Position numbers and translations under genes: made by a program | NCBI RefSeq assembly: GCF_000420165.1 | Contig: NZ_ATUK01000010.1 | Span: 62,001-126,000 of the forward strand | Direction of reading: 5' to 3' | DNA: 64,000 nucleotides | Source: Thioalkalivibrio sp. AKL19 | GTDB lineage: Bacteria; Pseudomonadota; Gammaproteobacteria; Ectothiorhodospirales; Ectothiorhodospiraceae | Shown here: in pieces, positions 41,569 to 51,616 of the stretch | How positions within the stretch are numbered: the first letter of the stretch is position 1 | Layout: the number at the start of each line of letters is the position of its first letter | Notes under the pieces: model-generated | What the model saw: only the letters and a program-made list of their open reading frames with translations | What the model was told of the DNA's origin: nothing | The model's database searches: none

Positions 41569-41572
<4 letters not shown>
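40202..41572 (+). CDS. Exported sialidase-like beta-propeller protein
   Basis: A 456-residue protein with a signal-peptide-like N-terminus (ALGVVAGLSMGLWGSPSLS) and repeated Asp-box motifs (STDGGATF, SSDGGATF, with DDLGQGF as a degenerate third), the mark of BNR/sialidase-type beta-propellers. The motifs bind no catalytic residue I can identify, so glycosidase activity is not implied. It starts 10 bases after the rhomboid gene with GGGAGGTCGC upstream and overlaps the isoaspartyl peptidase gene by 4 bases. A rhomboid-linked exported role is speculative. Confidence 0.75.
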
Positions 41573-43601
<2,029 letters not shown>

Positions 43602-43620
43602 GCATGCCCTGAGGTACTCG

Positions 43621-45132
43621 TCAGTGATGTGCGGGCCCGGCTCCCGGTATCGGTGGCGGAAGACGATGAAACCAGGGCTGCACGGTCTCCAGCTGGGTGG
43701 CAAGCGACAGTAGCCGCCCCTCCTCGCCCCATGGCGCCATGAACTGCACGCCAACCGGGAGCCCCACGCGATCCCAGTGCAGCGGCACCGACATCGCCGG
43801 TATCCCGGCCAGGTTGGCCGCCAGCGTAAACGGGGTGCGCTCGAGGCTCTCGAAGGTCAGCCGCTCCAGAAAGCGGCTGTTGAGCATCCAGCGCCCCACG
43901 GGCAGGTACAGGGCCAGGCGCTGGAGGACGCGTACGCTCGGGGCCGGCTCCAGCTCGCCGATCCGGGGCGAAGGCATCGCCACCGTGGGCAGCAGCAATA
44001 CATCGTAGCGCTCGAACAGCGCAGCCAGCGCCAGATTGACGCGCTGCCAGCCCTGACGTGCCCGGGCGTACTCACCCGCCGTCAGCGCGCGGCCGAGGCG
44101 TGCCAGCGTGCGCGTATCCAGCTCGAACTCATTCCAGCGGGCGCCCCGTTCACGCGCCCGGGCCACGAACGCGGCGACCTGCCCGAAATAAAGGGCAAGC
44201 ACGGCCGACGCGAGGCGCTCACCGTCCAGCGGCCAGTCCACCACACGCTCGACCGCGTGTCCCTCGGCCTCGAGCAAGGCACCGGTGCGTTCAACCGCCT
44301 CCACGCAGTCACGATCGACGCGCCCAGCCACGGGCGAATCGACGTTCCAGCCAATACGCAACCGCCCCGGCGCGCGCCGCGCGAGGTCCTCGAAGGACGC
44401 GGGAGGCGGTTCCACGCGAAAGGGCGCGGAGGGGGTCGTCCCCGTGGACAGGACATCCAGCATCCGCGCACTGTCGCGCACGCTGCGCGAAAGCACGCCC
44501 TCGCTGACCGCCCCGTCCCAGGCCTCGGCGGCCAACGGGGTTGTGGGAACCCGCCCCCGCGAGGGCTTGAGCCCGAACAGGCCGCAGTACGATGCCGGTA
44601 TCCGGATCGAGCCGGCCCCATCGTTGGCGCCAGCCATGGGGACGACCCCCGCCGCCACGGCAGCGGCTGCGCCACCACTGGAACCGCCGGGCGAGCGCTC
44701 GGTGTCCCAGGGATTACGCGTTGCGCCCCAAAGCGCGGACTCGGTGACGCCCTTCAACCCGAACTCCGGGGTGGTGGTCTTGCCGAGAATCACCAGCCCC
44801 GCGCCCTCGGACCGGCGCACGGTGTCGGCGCTGACTGGCGCAATCTCGTCGCGGCAGGCGCGACTACCGCAGGTGCTGGGCAACCCCTCCACGTCCTGCA
44901 GGATGTCCTTGACCAGGTAGGGGACACCCGCGAACACCCCCTCTACCCCTCGCTCGATCTGCGTCCTGGCACGCGCCCGCGCATCGACGCAGACCGCATT
45001 GAGCACCGGGTTCACCGCGTCCAGGCGGTCCAGTGCGCAACGCAGCAGGGCCTCGGGGGTCGTGTCTCCTTCACGCACGGCCGCCGCGCCGGCGCAGGCA
45101 TCCCATTGGAAATAGCCATGTGGGTCCAACAC
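43621..45132 (-). CDS. Amidase signature family protein
   Basis: A 503-residue amidase. The Ser-cisSer-Lys triad is Lys75 (YLVKD), the GGSSGG serines (151-152) and Ser175 (GAGSIRIPA). Family members hydrolyse amides ranging from fatty amides to Gln-tRNA. The GTG start at 45132 lies 6 bases after the stop of the receiver gene, so the two are co-oriented and may be co-transcribed. Substrate unknown. No gatC/gatB partner is present, so it is not a GatCAB subunit. Confidence 0.88.
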   Translation of the reverse strand: MLDPHGYFQWDACAGAAAVREGDTTPEALLRCALDRLDAVNPVLNAVCVDARARARTQIERGVEGVFAGVPYLVKDILQDVEGLPSTCGSRACRDEIAPVSADTVRRSEGAGLVILGKTTTPEFGLKGVTESALWGATRNPWDTERSPGGSSGGAAAAVAAGVVPMAGANDGAGSIRIPASYCGLFGLKPSRGRVPTTPLAAEAWDGAVSEGVLSRSVRDSARMLDVLSTGTTPSAPFRVEPPPASFEDLARRAPGRLRIGWNVDSPVAGRVDRDCVEAVERTGALLEAEGHAVERVVDWPLDGERLASAVLALYFGQVAAFVARARERGARWNEFELDTRTLARLGRALTAGEYARARQGWQRVNLALAALFERYDVLLLPTVAMPSPRIGELEPAPSVRVLQRLALYLPVGRWMLNSRFLERLTFESLERTPFTLAANLAGIPAMSVPLHWDRVGLPVGVQFMAPWGEEGRLLSLATQLETVQPWFHRLPPPIPGAGPAHH

Positions 45133-45138
45133 TGAACA

Positions 45139-45627
45139 CTACCCGGAGAAGCGTGCCGGGCGCGCCGGCAGGCGACCCTGCTCCACCAGACGCTCGATGC
45201 GCGAGAACACCTCGCCGCGTCCGAAGGGTTTCTGCATGAAGTCGTCGGAGCCGATGCGATCGAGAAAGTACGGTTCCACCGCATCCTCCTTGCCACTGAT
45301 CATGATCACCGGCACCTTCGCGGTGGCGGGGTCGCGGCGCAGCTGGCGCAGCATCGCAAAACCGGTCATCCCGGGCAGGAGGATACCCAGGAAGATCAGG
45401 TCCGGTGGATTCTCGCGCGCCAGTGCCAGCGCCTCCTCGGCATCACCAGCGCAAACCGGCTCCAGTTCGTTCTGCTCGAGCATGCCGGAGAGCGACGCGA
45501 CCACCGTGCGCGAATCGTCCACCACCAGCACCCGCAGCCCCCGGGCGGCCTCCTGGCGCGACTTCCTGCGTCGCTCGCCGGCCTTGCCGAAGCGCAGCAG
45601 GCGGCCCATTCGCTGCCTGTAACTCAT
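45139..45627 (-). CDS. Atypical response-regulator receiver (phospho-acceptor Asp replaced)
   Basis: A 162-residue stand-alone receiver domain with a basic 30-residue N-terminal extension (RQRMGRLLRFGKAGERRRKSRQ). The acidic pair Asp37-Asp38 (VVDDSR) and the Lys133 position (DFMQKPF) are intact, but the phospho-acceptor reads Gly81 (LIFLGILLPG) instead of Asp, so canonical phosphorylation is not possible. PilG/CheY-like proteins share the fold. ATG 45627 has AAAGGAG upstream. It is divergent from the REC-REC-GGDEF gene. Confidence 0.88.
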   Translation of the reverse strand: MSYRQRMGRLLRFGKAGERRRKSRQEAARGLRVLVVDDSRTVVASLSGMLEQNELEPVCAGDAEEALALARENPPDLIFLGILLPGMTGFAMLRQLRRDPATAKVPVIMISGKEDAVEPYFLDRIGSDDFMQKPFGRGEVFSRIERLVEQGRLPARPARFSG

Positions 45628-45868
45628 GCCGGACTCCTTTCCTCAGCCACGGGCGCCGAGACCGACCCGTCTGAACGCATTGTTCCCCTGCCGGTGCGCA
45701 CTGTCCACCGTACCCGCCGCCCCGGTTTGAAGAGCGGACCGAAGGCGCGCATGATCGGGGTTTTCGTGCGGATCCCTGAAAGGAGTCAGAACCCGCCATG
45801 AAGCCGAACGCACCCTGCCCGCCCGACACGACCGCATCGCCCCGGAGACCCGCAGCGGGAGTCCGCTC

Positions 45869-47230
45869 ATGAAGATCCTGGTCGTCGACCGCTCGCGCGT
45901 GTTCCGGGCGCTGTGGAGCCGCATGGTGCTGGCCGCCGGACACAAGCCCATCATGGCCAGCAGCGGGGCCGAGGGGCTCGCGCGCATCGACGAGAACGAC
46001 CTGGAACTGGTCTGCGCCTCGATCACGCTGCCCGACATGAGCGGCGTGGAGTTCTGCCGCCAGGCCCGAGCCAGGGCCGCCGGCCACGACCTGCCACTGA
46101 TCCTGCTCACGACCAAGCAGGACCACGACATCCGGCGCCAGGCGTTCGAGGCCGGTGCCACCGATGTCCACGACAAGACCAACATCCGCGACCTGTTCCA
46201 CCAGGCCGCCCGCTACGGACGCCCGGTCGAACATGCCCACGAGGGCAAGGTGCTGTATGTCGAGGACAGCCCCACCGTTGCCCGCGTGATGATCCGCATC
46301 CTCGAGGGGATGGGACTCGAGGTCGCGCACTTCCGCAGCGCCGACGAGGCCCTGCAGACCTTTGAACGCGGCAGCTGGGACCTGGTGCTCTCCGACATCC
46401 TCGTCGAGGGCGAGATCAGCGGCATGGGACTGGTCAGCCGGCTGCGACAGCAATTCCCGGACAAGACCAGCCTGCCGATCGTCGCGATGTCCGGACTGGA
46501 CGACCAGAACCGGCGCGCCGAGCTCTTCCGCCTGGGGGTCAACGACTTCGTCACCAAACCGGTGCTGGAAGACGAAGTGCGGGCCCGCATCGGTAACCTC
46601 CTGGCCAACAAGCGGCTGTTCGAGGAAGTACAGGACCAGCGCCAGAAACTCTACGACATGGCGATGATCGATCCGCTCACCGGGCTGCGCAATCGCAACG
46701 TGCTGGCGGAGTGCGCCGCGCGCTTCTTCGCCGAGGCCAACCAGAAGGACATGCCCCTGAGCCTGATCCTTCTGGACATCGATCACTTCAAGCAGATCAA
46801 CGACAGCCACGGCCACCTGGTCGGCGACGAGGTCCTGGTTGGCGTCGGCGAACTCCTGCGCAGCACCGGGCGCGAGACTGACGTGGCCCTGCGTTTCGGC
46901 GGCGAGGAATTCCTGCTGGTCCTGCCCGAGTGCGACCTGTTCGATGCCCACACCCGGGCCGAGGAGCTGCGCCAGCAATTGCGCGAGCTGCAGCCGGCCG
47001 GGATCACGATCACGGCGAGCTTCGGCGTGACCAGCCGGCCCTCCGGGGAGGACGTCGGCATGAATGACCTGTTCCGGGTCGCCGACCAGGCCGTCTATCG
47101 GGCCAAGAGCGAGGGCCGCGACCGCGTCGTCTCCCGCGCCCTGGACACCGCCGCCAAACCCGACGAGCAAGGCACCCCCGCCGTCGACTTGCCCGGGCCG
47201 GGACAACCGACCGCGCAACCGGTCAGCTGA
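45869..47230 (+). CDS. Diguanylate cyclase with two receiver domains (REC-REC-GGDEF)
   Basis: A 453-residue protein. REC1 (1-120) is degenerate: the acidic pair reads VVDRS and the phospho-acceptor position is Ser51. REC2 (127-250) is complete with Asp176 (LVLSDILVE) and Lys230 (FVTKP). The GGDEF domain (about 265-425) keeps GGEEF at 344-348, so it can make c-di-GMP, and a RETD inhibitory site (335-338) sits exactly five residues upstream. ATG 45869 follows GGGAG. It is divergent from the pseudo-receiver gene, 241 bases apart. Confidence 0.9.
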   Translation: MKILVVDRSRVFRALWSRMVLAAGHKPIMASSGAEGLARIDENDLELVCASITLPDMSGVEFCRQARARAAGHDLPLILLTTKQDHDIRRQAFEAGATDVHDKTNIRDLFHQAARYGRPVEHAHEGKVLYVEDSPTVARVMIRILEGMGLEVAHFRSADEALQTFERGSWDLVLSDILVEGEISGMGLVSRLRQQFPDKTSLPIVAMSGLDDQNRRAELFRLGVNDFVTKPVLEDEVRARIGNLLANKRLFEEVQDQRQKLYDMAMIDPLTGLRNRNVLAECAARFFAEANQKDMPLSLILLDIDHFKQINDSHGHLVGDEVLVGVGELLRSTGRETDVALRFGGEEFLLVLPECDLFDAHTRAEELRQQLRELQPAGITITASFGVTSRPSGEDVGMNDLFRVADQAVYRAKSEGRDRVVSRALDTAAKPDEQGTPAVDLPGPGQPTAQPVS

Positions 47231-47271
47231 GGGGGGACACCGAGGCACGTGACAAGGCGGGGGCCCGCTGA

Positions 47272-47733
47272 TCAGCCCTGGATACGCCAGCTGCCGTCCG
47301 GCTGACGACAGGCCGTGCCATACACCTGCTCCGTCCGCCCACCGATTACCGCATCGATGGTGTACTCGCGGCAGGGACCGGCGGAGGTCTCGTACGTCCG
47401 GGTCGGCACCACGGTGTACTGGTGGCCACTGTCCGGATTGACCCACTGCGAAGGCACTCCGGTCCGCACGCTTTCCAGCGTCTGCGCGGTCTTCAACCGG
47501 TCGACCTCGTCCATGGACTGACCCACCGAGCCACCAATCGCCGCGCCCGCCAGGGTTCCGGCAATAATCGCCGCGGTGCGGCCGCGGCCGGCTCCCACCT
47601 GCGTGCCGAGTGCCCCGCCCAGCACGCCGCCGATCACCATCCCGGCCCGCTCCTGCGACCCTTGATGCGTCGCACAGCCACCCACAACCAGAAACGCGGC
47701 CAGGACAACCGTAAAAAAGATCTTGCGCCACAT
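47272..47733 (-). CDS. Glycine-zipper outer-membrane lipoprotein (17-kDa antigen-like)
   Basis: A 153-residue lipoprotein. The signal peptide ends in the lipobox VVGGC with Cys20 as the predicted lipidation site. A glycine-zipper region (GMVIGGVLGGALGTQVGAGRGR...AGTLAGAAIGGSVG) follows and then a beta-rich C-terminal domain (YTVVPTRTYE...REYTIDAVIGG). The second ATG (47733) is chosen because GGAGG is 7 bases upstream; the first is only 1 base from it. Similar proteins sit in the outer membrane. It is convergent with the REC-REC-GGDEF gene. Confidence 0.85.
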   Translation of the reverse strand: MWRKIFFTVVLAAFLVVGGCATHQGSQERAGMVIGGVLGGALGTQVGAGRGRTAAIIAGTLAGAAIGGSVGQSMDEVDRLKTAQTLESVRTGVPSQWVNPDSGHQYTVVPTRTYETSAGPCREYTIDAVIGGRTEQVYGTACRQPDGSWRIQG

Positions 47734-47874
47734 AAGCATTCCTCCGTTGGCCACCCCCGCGGGTGCGCGGGGCCAAGGGGAGACACTCACGCTCATCGTA
47801 TCTCCCAGACCGGAGTCGGAGTATAGGCCACCGGGGACACGTTATCCGTGTCCCATGAGGCCGGATCGCTGCGA

Positions 47875-49407
47875 TCAATCGGAACTCTTCGGCGTGGGGG
47901 CGACGCCGCCCTTCGGCTCCGGCTTCGAGGCATTGATCGCGCGCTGGAACACCCAGCTCTTGATCTCGCGGATCTGCTCCACCATGGTCCGCGACAGCGG
48001 GACCGTGTTGATCACGTTGCGGATCACATCGCGCTGGTTAAACACCCGCCCCTCCTGGTAGGCGTCGATCCGCGCCGACTTCACCGCCTGCTCGATCTCG
48101 GCCCCGCTCCAGTCCTCGGTGCTGGCCGCCATGTAGTTCAGGTTGAAGTCCTCGAGGTTGCCGCCATGGCGCTCGACATGGATGCGCAGGATCTCCTTGC
48201 GCTCCTCCACATTCGGCAGGTCGAGGAAGAACAGCTGGTCAAAACGCCCCTTGCGCATCAGCTCGGCCGGGAGCTGCTGGATGCGATTGGCCGTTGCGGC
48301 CACGAACACCCGCGGCGACTTCTCCTGCAGCCAGGTGAGAAAGCTGGAGAAGATGTTTACATTGCCGGCGCTGCCGGCGGCGTGACTGTCGAAACCGAAG
48401 GCGTTCTCCAGCTCGTCCACCCACAACACCATCGGCGCGATCTCCTCGGCGATCCGGGTGGCCCGGGCAAAGGCGTATTCCGGGGTACCGAAACTGCCGG
48501 ACAGCACCAGGCTCATGTCCAGCCGCACCAGCGGCAGCCCCCAGGCGGTGGCGATCGCCTTGGCGGCCATGCTCTTGCCGCAGCCGCTGACCCCCATGAA
48601 CAGCACCCCGGCCGGCAGCGGGACGTTGTCGTTCCAGGCCTTCTCGGTGAACAGGTCGGCGCGCGTGCGCACCCATTCCTTCAGATTCTCCAGACCGCCG
48701 ATATCCTCCAGCGAGCGCTGTGGCGGATAGAACTCGAGGCAGCTCTCCTTGCGCAGGATCTGGCCCTTCTCCTCCTGGATCTCGGCCAGCATCTCGGCCT
48801 CGGGCAGCGGCTTGCCGCGGAACAGCCGCGCGCTCAAGTGCCCGACCTCGTTCAGCGACAGGCCGCGCATTCCCGCCGCCACCCGGAACAACTGCTCGCG
48901 CGGGACCGCCTCGGCACCATGGGTGTGCTCGAGCTGCTCCAGCACCTCGGCCTCGGACGGCAGGTCCACCTCGACCAGGAAGACCTCCTTTTTCAGGATC
49001 TCCGGCAGCTTCAGCAACGGGCAACTGAGGAACACCACGTTGCGGCCCTTCTTCAGCTGGTAGTAGAGATCGCGCACGCCGCGCACCAGCGACGGGTCGT
49101 CGTCGAACCACATGGGAAGGTCCTTCAGCAGGACCATCCGCGGGGCATCCGTCTCCCCCGCGGCGACCCGGGCCACCGCCGCGCCCGGGTCCCTCGTCGG
49201 CGCGTCCGGGTCGTCTTGCTCGCCGAACCCGTGGCTCGCGGACCAGACCTCCAGGTGACCATCCTCGCCGTAGAACGAGCGCGCGACCGAGCGCAGCAGC
49301 CGTTCCATGCGGTCCTCGTCCCAGCCCAGCAGGTAGAACACCGGATAATGCGACTTGAGTCCGCGCAGGATCTTGTGTGCCGTCCGATTCTCGAGCTTCT
49401 TGCTCAA
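47875..49407 (-). CDS. Ycf46-like AAA+ ATPase
   Basis: A 510-residue AAA+ protein. The N-terminal 230 residues form a second, degenerate P-loop region; the C-terminal AAA domain has Walker A GVSGCGKS (272-279), Walker B MVLWVDELE (326-334) and AATANRIQQLP with the arginine-finger region RKGRFDQLF. It matches the plastid-encoded Ycf46 family, whose function is unclear. The predicted start is a TTG at 49407 with GAGGCGGA upstream. It is divergent from the TVP38-family gene (154 bases between starts). Confidence 0.88.
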   Translation of the reverse strand: MSKKLENRTAHKILRGLKSHYPVFYLLGWDEDRMERLLRSVARSFYGEDGHLEVWSASHGFGEQDDPDAPTRDPGAAVARVAAGETDAPRMVLLKDLPMWFDDDPSLVRGVRDLYYQLKKGRNVVFLSCPLLKLPEILKKEVFLVEVDLPSEAEVLEQLEHTHGAEAVPREQLFRVAAGMRGLSLNEVGHLSARLFRGKPLPEAEMLAEIQEEKGQILRKESCLEFYPPQRSLEDIGGLENLKEWVRTRADLFTEKAWNDNVPLPAGVLFMGVSGCGKSMAAKAIATAWGLPLVRLDMSLVLSGSFGTPEYAFARATRIAEEIAPMVLWVDELENAFGFDSHAAGSAGNVNIFSSFLTWLQEKSPRVFVAATANRIQQLPAELMRKGRFDQLFFLDLPNVEERKEILRIHVERHGGNLEDFNLNYMAASTEDWSGAEIEQAVKSARIDAYQEGRVFNQRDVIRNVINTVPLSRTMVEQIREIKSWVFQRAINASKPEPKGGVAPTPKSSD

Positions 49408-49560
49408 TCCGCCTCTCCCCCGGGTGGCCCCGTCCGCCTGGTCCCTATTGTCGGCACCGAGTGTACCGACTCACCGCGCCGATGCGAGCCGTGCCCCACG
49501 CCACGACGGCGCATTCGGTACCCTGAGGCATCGGCCCGCTGCAGCCCCGGAGGCATCCCG

Positions 49561-50265
49561 ATGCCGTCTGCCCTCCCCCGGCCCTTCCGGCTCTCGCGCG
49601 CCAGCCTCGGACGCGGCGTGCTGGTATTGCTGATCGCTCTGGGCATCGGGCTCGCCCTGTGGGTGGGTGACCCGGTCCGACTGCTGGCCTGGGGCGAGGC
49701 CATCGCCGGCGGCCCCTGGGTCACGGCGGCCCTGGTGGTCCTGATGGCGCTGATGCTCGCCTTCGCCCTCCCCGGCACCCTGATCGTCTGGCTGATCGCC
49801 CCGTTCCATCCGCCCCTGGTCGCGGTCGGCCTGCTCCTCGCGGGTAGCGTCAGTGGTGCCTGGGCGGCGTACGGGGTTTCCTCCCGCCTCGCCCGAAAGC
49901 CCGCTCGCGACCCCGGCAACGAGACCTGGCTGGCCGATTTCCTGCGTCGTCACAGCAGCCTCGCAACGCAGCTCGCACTGCGCGTGTTTCCCGGCTTTCC
50001 CCATTCGATGGTGAACTATGCCGGTGGCGCACTGGGTCTTCCCCTCACCCGTTTTCTCCTGGCAGCCGTGCTGGGGCTGGCGGTCAAATGGGGCGTGTAC
50101 GCCACCGCCATTCATGGGGCCACGGACGCCCTCGCGACGGGCGATGCGCTTCAGCCACAAACCCTGGCGCCCCTGGTCGTACTGGCGATCCTTTTGTTGC
50201 TGGGCGCCGTGCTGCGCTACCGGATCCAGAAACGGCATGCGCGGCCGATCAAGACCGACGCATGA
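49561..50265 (+). CDS. TVP38/TMEM64 (DedA/VTT superfamily) membrane protein
   Basis: A 234-residue membrane protein with about five helices and the VTT domain signature: FALPGTLIVWLIAPFHPPLVAVGLLLAGSVSGAW, then RVFPGFPHSMVNYAGGALGLPLTRFL. Family members such as YdjX/YqeD are proposed lipid or metabolite transporters or scramblases. ATG 49561 follows GGAGGCATCCCG. It is followed by the methyltransferase gene after 122 bases. Confidence 0.85.
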   Translation: MPSALPRPFRLSRASLGRGVLVLLIALGIGLALWVGDPVRLLAWGEAIAGGPWVTAALVVLMALMLAFALPGTLIVWLIAPFHPPLVAVGLLLAGSVSGAWAAYGVSSRLARKPARDPGNETWLADFLRRHSSLATQLALRVFPGFPHSMVNYAGGALGLPLTRFLLAAVLGLAVKWGVYATAIHGATDALATGDALQPQTLAPLVVLAILLLLGAVLRYRIQKRHARPIKTDA

Positions 50266-50387
50266 CACATGCGGATGGCACAGGGCCCCGCCAAACCGAG
50301 AACTGCTTCGCGGTGTTTGCCCGGCCCGTCTGTGACCACCCGTCAGGTTGGTTACACTGTCGGACACCATTCAAGCCCGGCCACCGC

Positions 50388-51131
50388 GTGACCCACCATA
50401 CCGCCCCGCAAGCACATTCGGACATCGGTGACGTCAATCAGCGTTTCTACGACGGCCTGTGGGCGGACACCCGCCTGGTGCACCCCGAGCGCTTCAATAC
50501 CTGGGCACTCGTCTCCGACCTGTCCCGGTCCCATGCCCGCCGGCTCGAGGTGGGGCCAGGGATGCGGCCACGCCTGCCCATCGCGGACACCCACTTTGTC
50601 GATATCAGCGCCCCGGCCCTGTCCGCGCTGAAAGGCGAAGGCGGGTTGACCCACTCGGCGCCCATCTCCGCGCTCCCCTACGCCGACCAGAGTTTCGATC
50701 TGGTATGCGCACTGGACATCATCGAGCACGTGGAGGACGACGAGGCGGCCCTCGCGGAGCTCTCGCGAGTCGCCGCGCCCGGCGCCCGGCTCCTGCTGTC
50801 TACCCCGCTGCACCCGGAATACTGGACCCCATTCGACGACATCGTCGGCCACTACCGGCGTTATGAACCGGCGAAGCTGGCGAACCTGCTGGAACGCCAC
50901 GACCTGGAGATCGAACAAAGCGCGATCTTCGGGATGAAGCCGAAATCCTCGCGTCTCAATGACCTCGGCATGTGGTTCCTGCAGCGCCACCGGCCCGTCG
51001 CGATGAAGGTCTACAACCGGTTCCTGATGCCCCTGGGCCTGCGCCTGCAGAAACCGCTCGAACTGCGCCCCGGCATGGTCGCCACCGAGGGCGTGGAAGA
51101 GGTCTTCCTGGTCTGTCGCCGCCGCCCCTGA
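50388..51131 (+). CDS. SAM-dependent class I methyltransferase
   Basis: A 247-residue methyltransferase. The SAM-binding motif I is VGPGMRPRLP, followed by DIS and SFDLVCALDIIEHVEDDEAALAEL (motif II-III region). The substrate is unknown. The GTG start at 50388 is chosen because it begins the conserved N-terminus (HSDIGDVNQRFYDGLW), but no clear ribosome site is present. It stands between the TVP38-family gene and a small membrane-type gene. Confidence 0.8.
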   Translation: MTHHTAPQAHSDIGDVNQRFYDGLWADTRLVHPERFNTWALVSDLSRSHARRLEVGPGMRPRLPIADTHFVDISAPALSALKGEGGLTHSAPISALPYADQSFDLVCALDIIEHVEDDEAALAELSRVAAPGARLLLSTPLHPEYWTPFDDIVGHYRRYEPAKLANLLERHDLEIEQSAIFGMKPKSSRLNDLGMWFLQRHRPVAMKVYNRFLMPLGLRLQKPLELRPGMVATEGVEEVFLVCRRRP

Positions 51132-51277
51132 GCCCGCCCGCACCTTCCCCGCACGGGCCCAGGAGCCACCCCCGGGCGGGGGCGCGACGAAAACCCCGCC
51201 CATCGCCATGCCTGCTTGATGGAAACCCGTCTCCGGGCGTACTGTCTACACAGGCAAGACTCCCGAGAGAACACCCG

Positions 51278-51601
51278 ATGCTCGACCTGCTGCGTTCACG
51301 TTCCACCTACCGCGATCAGCGCTTCCAGTTTTCCCTGCTGGTGCTGGCCACCGGGTTCGTGTTGACCGTGCAAAACCCGGAGGCACAGGAATCCGCCGCG
51401 GAACTGTTCTCCAAGGTCGAGTTCCCGAACTTTGCCCAGGTACAGGACATGCGCCCGCAACTGCCCCCACCGTGGATGGAGGGTGACCAGCTGGCCAGCG
51501 AGGACTCCGAATCGACCCCGGTGGTCACCCTGCTCGAGCGCACCGATGCTCGATCCGCCGACCCGCGCGAGCGTCCGACGCGCTCCGCCGGCGACGAATA
51601 A
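51278..51601 (+). CDS. Small one-helix membrane protein of unknown function
   Basis: A 107-residue protein that I do not recognise. A hydrophobic helix at about 18-34 (FSLLVLATGFVLTV) follows a short basic cytoplasmic N-terminus; the remainder is Pro/Glu/Ser-rich and acidic with predicted disorder. ATG 51278 has CGAGAG upstream. It is convergent with the PAS-GAF-GGDEF gene, with 15 bases between stops. Confidence 0.6.
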   Translation: MLDLLRSRSTYRDQRFQFSLLVLATGFVLTVQNPEAQESAAELFSKVEFPNFAQVQDMRPQLPPPWMEGDQLASEDSESTPVVTLLERTDARSADPRERPTRSAGDE

Positions 51602-51616
51602 CCCCGGCGGCCCGGC

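Noticed and set aside
43621-45132. GatA subunit of glutamyl-tRNA amidotransferase.
   Set aside because: The amidase triad is shared, but no gatB or gatC is nearby; a general amidase is the safer call.
47848-50265. An 805-codon open frame on the plus strand.
   Set aside because: It is antisense to the Ycf46-like ATPase over most of its length and has low-complexity His/Gln/Arg composition. Only its 3' end, from 49561, is a real gene (TVP38-family).
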